The notes under the pieces are model-generated. The model searched no databases. It saw only the letters and a list, made by a program, of their open reading frames with translations, and was not told the DNA's origin. The translations under genes were made by a program, and so were the position numbers. Below, one piece after another: positions 11,410 to 22,370 of a DNA stretch of 64,000 nucleotides. Location of the stretch: positions 15,870,691 to 15,934,690 of the forward strand of contig JBBCBC010000034.1 in NCBI GenBank assembly GCA_037126765.1, written 5' to 3'. This DNA comes from Stenogyne calaminthoides. Lineage: Eukaryota > Streptophyta > Magnoliopsida > Lamiales > Lamiaceae. The stretch's first letter is position 1. Each line of letters opens with the position of its first letter.

Positions 11410-13094
11410 TAGGATAGGAGAATAGTTACGTTTGCTCTTTTCATCTTCATTTTACTTTACGATTTTGTCATGAACTTGCTTGGTTTTCTTTTAAGTATTC
11501 TTGATGTTTCTTGATCGAACTAATGGTGAAGAAAAAAATTTTGGTAGTAATCTGTTTTTTGTTTCAAAAAAATTACCTATCTCAATTTGGTCATCATCCA
11601 ACTATCTCATTAGTTTGTCCAACTTTGACCCCTTTTCACAAGACGTGTGTCGATTAAATTGGGGGATTTTTCAAGCTCTCATAATCGACGTAGACGTTGA
11701 CTTAAAAATATCATTTTTTTAACACAATTTAAAAAGAATTTTCTTGCTCTTTCTATTTATTTTTTAAATGATTTTTTTTTAAGTGTTAGTCAATGATATT
11801 CACTTAAGATACTGTAAGGTTAACCCTTTGGATGAGAGATCTCGGATAAAAAGGATGTCTATAACAATATATATGCTTCATTCTTGACTGCTTAACCGGA
11901 TCAAGGCAAGTCGTGTAGCATTCATGTTATCAAACAAAATTAAGGTGGGGTCTGACAGTAATTGAAATGTTTAGCTCCTTAACAATCCAACCAACTTCAA
12001 TCAACCGAAGCAAGTGTCTATATTCAGCTTAAATGGAAGATCTATATATATAGCCACCCCCAATCTGTTTTCTAGACCTCCATGGGAGAGAATTATCACC
12101 TAGCTAGAAATTGACTTGCTATCACTTAGCTAGGTAACTCCCCAAAATACCGATTGGATTTGAGTGAGAATTCATAAGATGATGAAGGCTATAATAGTAG
12201 AAAAGGGCATAATAGATACTCCACTTTTTTTTTATGGACGTCTCACTATATATATTTGTCACAGTCCATAAAAGGAAAAAGTGACACTCCACTAACTATT
12301 ATTTTAATATTATTTCCTTCACTTTTCATCCCAAATACCTTCATTTTTCATCCATTAAATACTATAAAAGCCCACGATTTATTATTTTAATATTATTTCT
12401 TAAACAATTCAATAAAAAGAAGTGGGAGAAATATATACCGAGACGGTCAAAGAGAAAAAAAGAGTACTAACTCAAATAAAGGGATAAAAGAGTTTGTCAA
12501 CAAGTTCCTCATTACAATCTTCACCTCAGAGAAGCCATCCGTTAAATGTCTGCAAATTCAAATTCTCTGCCTACATTTTTTTATAATTTGGGCGATTTAC
12601 CATTTTTCGTATAGTTTAAAGATTATTGCACAAATCCAAAGTGTATCGCCCATGCAATCAAGGTATTAAAAATTGGGCTCATCAAAAACCTTTTAACTTA
12701 AAATTAGATGGGGCGCATATATAGGAAAAAAATTAGCAAAATAAATTGGTGTTAGCATACTCTACAAATATTAAGCGAGGTAAGTATATGGACTCATTTT
12801 TTACTTTTTTTCACAAATTATACCCAATGCTCTTACAAAAATTTACAATAAGTTGGTCTTATAAAATATAAAAAATAAAAACTGATAAAAGATACAAATT
12901 AAGTGGGGAGCCAGGGTCTTCAATTAAAGTGGGTCCAGCCTCCAACCAAAACGTCAGAAACTCAAAGCAATATATATGTGCGAAATTCTAACCGCTCTCT
13001 TTGAGTTAGCGCCAAGAAATTAAATCACCACTCACAAAAACAAGAAACCATTCTAATTAATCTCTCTACCCCATTTTCATCTGAATTCAACAAC

Positions 13095-13131
<37 letters not shown>

Positions 13132-13164
13132 CCCACCGGAAAAAGTTCCATCACAACTCAAACA
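11410..13164. other. Upstream region of exonuclease-like copy 3
   Basis: AT-rich, no gene seen. At about 12215-12490 there is sequence like a decayed Stowaway-type MITE (ATGGACGTCTCAC on the left, a GAGACGGTC-like word on the right), at low confidence. ACCGCTCTCTTTGAG at 12991-13005 also occurs at 22000-22014. Confidence 0.5.
13096..13131 (+). repeat. (CT)n microsatellite in the 5' leader of copy 3
   Basis: About 15 CT units lie 35-65 bp upstream of the ATG at 13165. A shorter CT tract sits at 7454-7480, just upstream of pseudogene copy 2. Polypyrimidine leaders are common in plant genes. Confidence 0.9.
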
Positions 13165-13839
13165 ATGTCAGACAAGGAAGAGTCCGATGGGGATGAGGAC
13201 ATGATGATGGGAGAACAATTCCATATTTCCATCATGGACAAAACAGTCACCACCACCGTCACCTCCGAGGCGGAAAACGTCCGCGACTGGATCCACGAAA
13301 CGGAGCGCACCAACGCCGCCAATCGCCTCCGTCTCATCGTGGGCATCGACATCAAGCTCGGCCCTCCCCCGCACTTCCCGGTGGCCCTCCTCGTCCTCTT
13401 CGTCCGCCGCACCTGCCTCATCTTCGAGCTCACCTACGCCGACCAAACCCCTCCCTCCCTCGCCCGCTTCCTCTCCGACCGCACCAACAACACACTCGTC
13501 GGCGTTCATATACAGTCCAAGCTGGCCCGGCTGCGGCGGCAGTTTGGCGGCAACGGGGGCGGCGCGCGGTGGGTGGATTTGGGGAGTGTTACGGCGGAGC
13601 GGTACCGTCGGCCGGAGATGAGGGAGGCGGGGGTGAGCGAGCTAAGGAGATTTTTGCATGGGGGGGATGTGGAGAGGCCGGCGGTGGTGGGTGGGTGGGA
13701 TGCGGTGGTGACGAATGAGCAAGTGCGGCATGCGTGTATCGATGCTTATGTGTGTTATGAACTCGGGAGCTTTCTCGTCTTACCCATTCGGAGAGAGCAA
13801 CTCCGGATTAAAAAGAGTAGTTGCCCAGATGGTCATTGA
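13165..13839 (+). CDS. Werner-exonuclease-like (DEDD 3'-5' exonuclease fold) protein, copy 3
   Basis: A 224-residue intronless ORF, closely related to copy 1 over its whole length. Visible in order: an acidic N-terminus (MSDKEESDGDED), VTTTVTSEAENVRDWI, Exo I-like IVGIDIKLG, LVLFVRRTCLIFELTY, NTLVGVHIQSKLARL, WVDLGSVTAERYRRPEM, FLHGGDVERP and Exo III-like HACIDAYVCYELGSFL. The Exo I Glu is Lys, the Exo II Asp is Lys and the Exo III Tyr is His, matching the losses in copy 1. The GC-rich CDS ends with SSCPDGH, as copy 1 ends with SCPDGL. The start follows a CT-rich leader shared with copy 2. A CACTA element begins 35 bp after the stop codon. A non-catalytic role is inferred. Confidence 0.87.
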   Translation: MSDKEESDGDEDMMMGEQFHISIMDKTVTTTVTSEAENVRDWIHETERTNAANRLRLIVGIDIKLGPPPHFPVALLVLFVRRTCLIFELTYADQTPPSLARFLSDRTNNTLVGVHIQSKLARLRRQFGGNGGGARWVDLGSVTAERYRRPEMREAGVSELRRFLHGGDVERPAVVGGWDAVVTNEQVRHACIDAYVCYELGSFLVLPIRREQLRIKKSSCPDGH

Positions 13840-13974
13840 TAATCTTCATTTCATCCGCCATTTTGTTATGAATCACTACAACACATTTAGCATGCAAACA
13901 AGACTTGGACAATTTCTTTTTAAACAATTTCTCCAAGTTATAGCTTGGAGAGCGGTTTTATAAAAAAAAAAAAA

Positions 13975-14120
13975 AAAACAGCTGTTTAAAACCGCTGTCC
14001 AAGAATAAAATTTGGAAAGCGGTTTTAAACCGCATTGCAAGATCACTTGCACAGCGGTTAATAACCGCGGTCTACGTAAACACTTGGACAGCGATTTCGA
14101 ACCGCTGTCCAAGTCGAGTT
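13975..14120. repeat. CACTA left subterminal repeats
   Basis: Repeated AACCGCTGTCCAAG and CAGCGGTT words in direct and inverted orientation. In this superfamily such arrays bind the TNPA-type accessory protein. Confidence 0.8.
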
Positions 14121-14429
14121 ATAATTTTTAATTATCAGACGCGGGGGAGTCCAGAAACCCTTCATTCCATTAATATTTCTCCCCAAATTCCCTCTTCCTC
14201 CTCCTCTCCCCCAAATCGCTCGCCGCAAACCGTCGTCCGGTTTCCTCCTCCAACCCACATCGTCCAAATTGCCTTCGTCGCCGTCCTAGCTTCTCCCTCT
14301 CCACCAAATGGTCGCGCGCCCTCCTCCCTCCCTCTCCTTCCGCCTCCGCTGCCCTCCCCTACCGCCCCCGCCGTCGCCATCCTCCCCTACCGTCGCCGCC
14401 GTCGCCGTCTTCCTCCTCCATATATAGGT

Positions 14430-14572
14430 ATTTTTTTCTTTTATATATATATATATGTATATATATTGCATGTGTTTATTTATATATATATGTGTGTGTT
14501 TGAGATTAATTGTTAGGATATATATATAAATATTGTGTTTATATATATATGTTTGAGATTAATTGTTAGGAT

Positions 14573-14603
<31 letters not shown>

Positions 14604-14660
14604 GTGTTTATATATATATGTTTGGGATTAATTGTTAGGATATATATATAGCTAATTTGT
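14430..14660. repeat. (AT)n microsatellite tracts with a repeated unit
   Basis: Several ATATATAT tracts separated by near-identical GAGATTAATTGTTAGGAT segments lie inside the CACTA element. No coding signal is present. Confidence 0.85.
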
Positions 14661-15178
14661 TATGATTAATTGTTGTTAGTGTGGGATTAATATTGGTTTA
14701 ATTATATTGTTAGTAGCTTGGATTAATTGTTGTTAGTGGCTTGAATGAATTTTTGTTAGTGTTAGAAATGAACATTTTGTTAGAGATGAATAATGCACTT
14801 AAGGTGTTTGATAATATGCTTGTGTGAGGATTTAAACATGAATTAGGATTAATACATTAGGATATATTTTGGTTATTAATTTAATGAATGGATAATGATT
14901 AATGATGATTAATGGTGATACATTAGGATACATATTGTCTTGAGAAGTAACAAAAATTGTGAATGAGTGAAAAATTGGAAGGATTTCAAAATTAGAAAAT
15001 TAAAATGAATGTAGATTAAGTATGGTTAGGTATGCTTTTAGGTTTAATACTTTAAGATAATTGTCTTGAGAAGCAGTCTTCATATTGTCTTTCGTATAGG
15101 CATCTCTAGTTCCTATAGTTTTTTTAATATTGTTTGTTTTTTGTTTATTAAATGTTGTTTCTTCTACTTTACAGAATC

Positions 15179-18100
15179 ATGTCTCGTTTGCCATATCCCG
15201 GAGATGATGGAGATGATGATGGATATTCTGATGGAGATCATGACGCATATGATCATGGTGCATATGATCGACAAAGACATCCGATGACTTGAGAGAGTGT
15301 GACACCGATGCTCCCACCACCACTAGCGACTCGGGAGAAAGCGCTTTTCGGGGTATAGTCACCATATCATCTATTAAGAGAGCTCAGAGCAAGGGAAAAC
15401 ACTTCGTAATTTTATTACAATTGAGCAGTTTGAAATCGATAAATATATTGATTGATCGTTGAACATAATTAAATACTATGTTATTGCGAGTTATCGTTCA
15501 ATGAGTTTGGATGAGCAATAGAAAAAAGAGAGTGAGTCGTTGTCCTTCATTACATTGAGCCGCATCGGGAGCGTGATCCCTATCGTCTTTGCCGACCAAG
15601 GATCGGGCGGCGTAGCCCCAAACTGACTCATTTGAAGGAAAGAATATGGGACGAACTTACGGTATGTTAATTATATATTTATTGAAAGTTGAAGTATGAA
15701 CCTTAAATTTACTAAATTGTTATGTTATATGTGTATAGACTACATTCAGAGGTCTTGACCACACAAAGAAGAAGCAAATATTGTCGCAAGCTGGAGTAAT
15801 GGCCAAGAATTTTCGGACTTGGTTGAGGTAACACACGAGATCCTAAACCGGTCTTTACTCGACTAGTCCGCCTCCCACAGATCGAATAGCCCTATGGTGG
15901 CTCCATACTGGGAGGAGTTTGTGAGCAGAGCTATGGAGGATGATTTCCAGGTAAAATTGATCAATGACATTTCCTCAATTTCTAATGCATATAGTTTTTT
16001 AGTGTTTATCATATACTGTAGAATCGAAGTAATAAAAATCGCGATCAAGCCAAGTCGATGGAGGCGCGATATTGTGGCTCGAACAAAGGTTATGCACGAA
16101 TAAGAGAAAATATGGTGAGATCAAAATTCTAACTTTTAATTTTTTTTATATATTCACTTTTAATATATCTAATAAAGGGACATGTTCATCACTATCGTAG
16201 AAAGAAGAAAGAAGAAAAACTGGAGAGAGTGAGCCTATTGTTACCCGTTTCGACTAATTTTAGACTACCAGAAAGGGTCGAGACGGGAATATTCACGATC
16301 CCAGTGCACAGCCCATCATCGAAGAAGTGGTAATCTATCCATTAATTTATCTTTCAATTACAAACTATTATTTATAAATAAATAATTAAATAATAATCTT
16401 TTGTTTTTGTGATTCAGGAGCGTCTATCTCAGATCATGACGCCCGACGACATCCGCATTATCGGCCCTGATGATCTGTTTGGACGGGCTATAGGTCGCCA
16501 AGAGCATCCCGGCCGCTTACGGAGTGTCGGATATGGCGTGACGAAGACATCGTTAGCGATGGGACCTGGTCTTCAAGCCATGAATATGGTCGGTATACTA
16601 ACGGAACAGGTTGCCAAGTTGTCTAAAGATGTGGAACGTTTGAGGTCCGAGAGAAGAACGAGCCGCGGAATGTCGTCGAGTGGAGCAAGCTGTGAACATA
16701 GTGTTGCTAATGCTATGTTTTCAGCTAACCCTAGGGACGACTTTATTGAGGCACTTCAAAACGTCTCTCAGGTATCAGATATGCATGTCTCACATTTGTT
16801 TTAATTAAAGACTAGTGTATTAAAATTTTCTAACTAAATATCTTATTCGAACAGCCAACGACCTTTTGCTACCTTTATTTGGAGGATCCCGATCGGTTGG
16901 TGGCCACAGGAACGTTGCACAGCTCCCATGGAATGATTCATGGTCATCCCATCACTCCTGGTTTCGTGAGGGCACATTCGATGTACCCGTAATCGGACAA
17001 GAGGATTAAGCGGTGCCAAAACCAATCGATGAAGTCGTCACAGTCAGAACAGCGGTCGGGCACTTCATCGAATGGCCGAGCAACTTGGTCTCTAGCACCA
17101 TGAGGGTAAAATATATGTTATTAAAGTTCATTATCTTATTTGTGGTTCTAAATAATATTGCAAATTAATTGTAGAATCTACCGACACCACAAATGCCTCG
17201 GAAGAAATCACCACAAAAGGCTAAAGAGAAATCGAGGGGTGTCGTAGACAGTCAGAGGGGGAGAACGAGGGACTCTACTGCACTCATACTTGGTTATCCC
17301 ATGACTGGAGACTTAGATCACGATGATTATGTACAATCTAGGGTGCACCGGATGGTATCGTGTAATGCTTTCGAGATCGTCACAGTTCCCATGCTTGCTC
17401 ACTTTCATCAGAATACTTTCCAAGAATTCGTCAGTGAGGAACATGTGCGCGAAGTCTTGAATGACGAGTGGTTGAGTGCAACCACCATAGCCCTTTACCT
17501 CAGGTATGTGTTTACTAATTCTCAATATTCACTTTCTGTATAGTTTAATTTTCTTTTTAATATTAATTAGGGTATATATGTTGGTTAAAAATATTTGGGT
17601 GAGGTATATCTCTCCAGAGATGTCCGAGCAAGTGGAATGTATTCCTTCGTCTCCCCCCAGGTGTCTTGCATATTGGGTGATAGGGTACAGACCATGGATG
17701 GGTTAGTTAATCATATGTTGAATCAAACTGGGAGCGATCATCTCATTTTTTGGCCAACAAATGTGGGGTGAGTGATAAACATTTCGTTAAAATTTGAATT
17801 CATGTTTATAATATTTGCACATATATATGCTAAATTTGCAGTTAAGTTTAATATTCTCAATATAATATAGGAATCATTGGGTGCTGGTCGTCATACACGT
17901 GAATACATTAAGTGTGTATTTTATGGACCCAGCTCAGGATGGAGTTTATTCAAATCGCCCTGATCTCGTTTCATATATGGAAGCGTAAGTTCATTTTTAA
18001 TATTCTATACAATGATTTGTTTTACTTTTAAAATTATGCATATTTAATCTATTTTTATTTTTAAATTATAATAATAATAGTGTGATGACGATGTATCGGA

Positions 18101-18475
18101 GTCGCCTTCAGAGTCAAGGTTCAAGATCTAAGTTAAATAAAGTGAACTGGATTAACATTAAGGTAAATTTAATTTAGTAAATTATCAAATTAATAGAAAG
18201 AAATCATAATTGTAATACGTGATTATAATTGTTAATCAACAGGTTCCGAGGCAATGAGATAATAAACATTGTGGACATTTTGTGTGTTGCTTTATTGAAG
18301 ATATAATACGCGCTTCTCTAACGAACATTCCTCTCAATGTAAGTCAATTTATCGATTTATTTAAATTATTATTGATTGAATAAAAATTCATACTATATTG
18401 ATTGATTCGTTGTTTGCAGTTTGTCTATGAACGTGAGCTCAAGTCTTACTCTAAGAAAAGACTGGAGAAATAGAA
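15179..18475 (+). pseudogene. CACTA accessory protein: TNPA-like/Transposase_24 plus Ulp1-type protease, degenerate
   Basis: Plant CACTA elements often carry a second gene with a Transposase_24-like region and a C48/Ulp1-like cysteine protease. Here an acidic start (MSRLPYPGDDGDDD at 15179) is followed by fragments. At 16412-16780 there is a coiled region (LTEQVAKLSKDVERLRSERR). At 17193-17510 is a lysine/arginine-rich stretch and a segment ahead of the protease. The Ulp1 core appears at about 17874-18300: His in NHWVLVVIH, Asp in YFMDPAQD, Gln in VPRQ, and Cys in HCGHFV. A TGA follows the PRQ codons, and the frame changes several times, so no active product is expected. Intron positions are not resolved. 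Confidence 0.62.
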
Positions 18476-18834
18476 AAATGATTGGACGGGGTACCTTTAC
18501 AATCGATTCTTATATTCATACGATATTGAGTGATCGTTGTTTGAAATTTTGGTAACATGTAATTAAATTATATATTTGTGATGATATATATTTCATGTTT
18601 TTGGTGTATTGGACGTATGTTTATGATTGTATGTTTATTTATTTCATGATGTGTATGTTTATTTATTTGATGTTTTGGTATATATATATATATGTGGTAT
18701 AAGTTTTGGTTTATGGTTTTATTATAGGATTTTTGGTTTATGGTTTATGGTATTGGACGTATATATAAGTTTTGGTTTATAGTTTTATTATAGGATTTTT
18801 AAAATATAAATTAATAATTAAAAAAAAAAGATAT

Positions 18835-19075
18835 TGGACCGCGGTTAATAACCGCTATCTTTCTAACATAATAAACGAAATTATAAAAAAAAAAAAAAGT
18901 TAGACAGCGGTTATTAACCGCTGTCCAAGCCTCCCTCTTGCAATGCGGTTAAAAACCGCTGTCCAAGACCAACTTTTGGACAGCGGTTTTTTAATAGTTG
19001 TCCAAGCTTGGACAGTTGTTACTTGGACAGCTATTATAACCGCTCTCTAAAGACTTTTTTAACAGATGTCCAAGC
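18835..19075. repeat. CACTA right subterminal repeats
   Basis: Direct and inverted copies of ACAGCGGTTATTAACCGCTG and related words, mirroring the left subterminal array at 13975-14120. Confidence 0.8.
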
Positions 19076-19095
19076 CCAAATGTGTATTAGTGAAT

Positions 19096-20560
19096 ATTTG
19101 CTTGGTTTTCTTTAGGGTATTTTCTTGATGGAACTAATGATCGATGCTTGTGTGTGTATATATGAGATAATGAATTAATGCATGGATTAGGAATTTAGGA
19201 GTACTATATGTTGATATTCAAGCGTTTGTGTGCAGTTTTACTTGACCTGGGGCTATGCGCGGTCATTTTCGTGTTTATTTTTTCAAATTTTTGATAGGCA
19301 TTTTGTATTTTTGAATTTGTTTTTTTTTTTCTAGTATTTCAAAAAGAATAAAGAATTCTAGGGAGCAATTAATTAATGCAAAATATGGTTTTTCGAGTCA
19401 CTTGTGAAACAAGTCTATACATGCATGAACTATATCACTGTTAATCTGCTATGCATAAAAACTATCACTATTTAAAAAAATATATATTTTTTAGATTGTG
19501 ATAATTTTTATATATAACAGTGATATTGAAAAAATAGAGTTCTACCATGAACTCAGGTTCACATAAGTTTTTGTCTTTTCTGGACTATATTGTTTTTGGT
19601 TAGGTAAAATTAAACAAAAAGAACTAATTATATATCTCTCTACAAGCTCGGATTTTTAAATTACATTAAACTCTTTCATGGTATCATAGTCTTCAGGCTC
19701 ACATCCACGTTTTGAGTTCAATTCTCGTTATAAATAACTTCATCCATATTAAATTCTCTAATCGATGGGTCTCCTTCCCAATGATGAAGTAAGAAATTTT
19801 GGTCTACAAGTGAGGGGAGTGCATCTGGTACATACAAGCCAAAAAATATTGTTACAATTCTATTTCTTTGGAGGGATCATGGGTCTTAAAAAGATAAAAT
19901 TAAATGAATAGATCTCTTGTGCATCAAATAAAATATAAAGACAAATACCATTCAAATGCATTTTAAAAATATGCAGGTTGTTTCACTGTTGTAATTCAAC
20001 TCTAATAAATATTACTCCCTTCATCCCGGATTCAATTGAACAATTGTTAAAAGGGCCGTCCTGAATTAGATTGAACATTTTCTAAAGCTTTTCGTGATCT
20101 TTCTTTCCATAGGCGTACATTGTAGTCTAACTTGCTTTCAAGAATAAAGCAATTTAATCAATTTAAATTATTTCCTCCAAATATCTCAATATTATACCAA
20201 TTTAAATTGTTTCCTCCAAATATCTCAATATTATGCTATATGTCTTTTTTTCCCACACTGAAAATAATTGTATCTCCTTTTATTTACAACCCATATCATT
20301 ATTTTACCATTTCATTCTTAACAAAAAATAATTTATCATAATAAATAACTCTCATATTATATTGCGTAGGGGTAGAGTTATAAATAGTCTAAAGTAAAAA
20401 GAAACATTCTTTTTTGTCACTAAATTTTATTTTGTTCTTTTTTAGCCAAGAGAATAATTATTTGGACCAATATATCCTTTATGACTTAACTAAAAAGAAG
20501 AATAAAAAAACCTACGCTAAAAACTTGTGGCCCGAACCTCCATATATATGTTAATCTCGT
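19096..20560. other. Intergenic region after the CACTA element
   Basis: The first 120 bp resembles the region downstream of copy 1. A word like CCCTTCATCCCGGATTCAAT at about 20017 looks like one end of a Stowaway-like MITE, without a clear partner end. No gene is seen. Confidence 0.5.
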
Positions 20561-20569
20561 ACTACTATT

Positions 20570-20935
20570 TATTTAAGCTCATACCACCATTTTTCGCCCG
20601 TACCACACTTTATTGAAGCTCGTACCACCATTAATTTACCACGTATTTAAGCTCGTGCCATCACTAATTCACCTCGTACCGCATTTTATTTAAGCTCGCA
20701 CCACCATTAATTCACCGCGTATCACATTTTACTTAAGTTCGTACCACCATTTTTTCGCCCGTACCACACTTTATTGAAGCTCGTACCACCATTAATTCAC
20801 CACGTACCATATTTTATTTAAACTCGTACCACCATTTTTTCACGAGTATCACACTTGAACGAAGCTCGTACCACCATTAATTCACCACATAACGTATTTT
20901 ATTTAAGACTGTACCACTTTTTTTAGGATTGTACA
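20570..20935. repeat. Minisatellite built on GCTCGTACCACCATTAATTC
   Basis: Degenerate tandem array. The words CTCGTACCACCATTAATTC and CGCCCGTACCACACTTTATT recur every few dozen bases with variable spacing. No ORF follows it and no transposon boundary is visible. Confidence 0.85.
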
Positions 20936-21939
20936 ATGATATTTTTAAGCTCCTTGTATAGTCATACAATTAGGCTTGTAGCATCCTATATCCCAAACCC
21001 TAAATGTTTGTTTTAAGATTTAGGTGTGCGGGGGGAAGTCATGATTTCGAAATCCTATGGATTTGAAAGTCTTGGTGAATAATAAAGTATATGTGTTTGT
21101 TTTGAGAATTTGATAGAGTGAGATTTTACTTTATGTCAAATCAATGTTTAATAATGATTGAAGTAGTATTATTATATTGTGTTGAGAGTGAGAAAAGTAG
21201 TGATGTGATTGTATTGAATTTTGTGAAAAATAGTGGTGTAGGATTACTTTATAGGAGATGATTTTGAAGTCTAATTTTAAATCCCAAACTATAATGGGAC
21301 GTGATTTTCAAAGTCCTAAGTCCATCCGGGTGGGTCCAGAAACAAACATAAATGAGAGAGTGCCTGTTAATTTTTCCTGGGTGAATCTCAAATTGGAGGA
21401 ATATGACAAATAATGGGATTTTCTTGGAATTCAATAGACTCGGAGAGTGCTTAAGAATGATATTATTAACATTCAATTTAATTATTTAAAGCCGTAAAAA
21501 AAATCATTTTAAAAAGAGATGGAACAAAATTGATGAGAAAAATAATACCTTATTGAAGCCTTGAAGAGAGTAATGATTCATTTGTTCTCAAGGGAATGAA
21601 AGAAAAAAAGAGTGACAAGAGATGTAGTAGTGAAAAAGAAAATAAAATATGGAAGAAAAAAACAAAAGAACATGTCTTTTTAGAAAAAAAGAATGAGGTT
21701 ATAGTTGGTAAAAAAAATATCTCTTGCCTAGAAAAGAATAAAATTAAAATCATTAATAAAAAAGAACTTTTTAAAATATAATTGACTAAAAAATGGGGTT
21801 CCGTCAACTTACGTACAAACAGTAAATGTTCAATTGATTTCGTGACGTGGGGAGTACCATAAAATTCGATATGCACAAACACCCACAAAAAAAATGGAAA
21901 ACACAAATCCAAGGTGGGTCCAAGCCCAAGTAAAGCCCA
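20936..21939. other. Intergenic region between minisatellite and relic copy 4
   Basis: AT-rich and low complexity (A/G-rich from 21590 to 21790). Open frames on both strands here are compositional only. Confidence 0.5.
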
Positions 21940-22370
21940 TGAAGCCAACGTCTAAAACCCAAAGCACGACTAGCTCAAAAGCATTGGCTTCATCACCAAA
22001 CCGCTCTCTTTGAGAGGTAAAACCGTAAAAGTTGGCCACTCACAACAAACTATCCAACCTGATAAGCCCTTTCTGACTTTCTCTCTCTTATTTTCATCGT
22101 TATTCAAGAAACCCTTATATATCTCTTTTAAGTTTTAACCACCTAATAACTCTCCCACCCTCTCCCTCTCCCTCTCCCTCTCTTTTACACTCCACAAGGG
22201 CTCAAAAATGCCAACCAGCATCACAGCGCACGACACCCAAGACCACTCCATACAAAAAAAAGGACGATAATTTTGATATTCAAGAGCATTGTTTTTATCT
22301 GTCAAAAAAAAAAAAAAAGAGCATTGTTTTTCTAAAGAATCACATGCAGAATGCAATTTGTGTTACGATT
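21940..22370 (+). pseudogene. Possible fourth exonuclease-like relic: promoter, leader and first codons only
   Basis: This region resembles the upstream sequence of copy 3: a GTGGGTCCA word, ACCGCTCTCTTTGAG (22000-22014, exact match to 12991-13005), CCACTCACAA and a CT-rich leader. An ATG at 22208 begins a short frame MPTSITAHDTQDH, which looks like N-termini of plant Werner-like exonucleases. It then runs into A-rich sequence. Near 22340 the words AATCACATGCAGAATG and TTTGT recall the sequence downstream of copy 1 (6444-6473). The gene body is absent. This is an inference from short matches. Confidence 0.42.

Larger units (their letters stand above)
13874..19092 (+). mobile_element. CACTA (En/Spm-like) transposon with exact 3-bp target duplication
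   Basis: The element begins CACTACAACACATTT at 13874 and ends TGTGTATTAGTG at 19092. The rear end on the other strand reads CACTAATACACATTT. The triplet AAT flanks both ends (13871-13873 and 19093-19095), as expected for CACTA. Removing the element rejoins sequence similar to the downstream region of copy 1. Subterminal copies of ACAGCGGTT and AACCGCTGTCCAAG occur in both orientations at both ends, typical of CACTA transposase-binding regions. No TNPD-type transposase is seen, so the copy is probably non-autonomous. Confidence 0.93.

Noticed and set aside
12215..12490. Stowaway MITE
   Set aside because: End sequences too degraded and no TA duplication located.
20570..20935. CRISPR-like array
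   Set aside because: Units are variable, contiguous and lack spacers; plant nuclear context.
21590..21800. Lysine-rich plus-strand ORF and its minus-strand partner
   Set aside because: A/G-rich low-complexity DNA; composition alone keeps both frames open.
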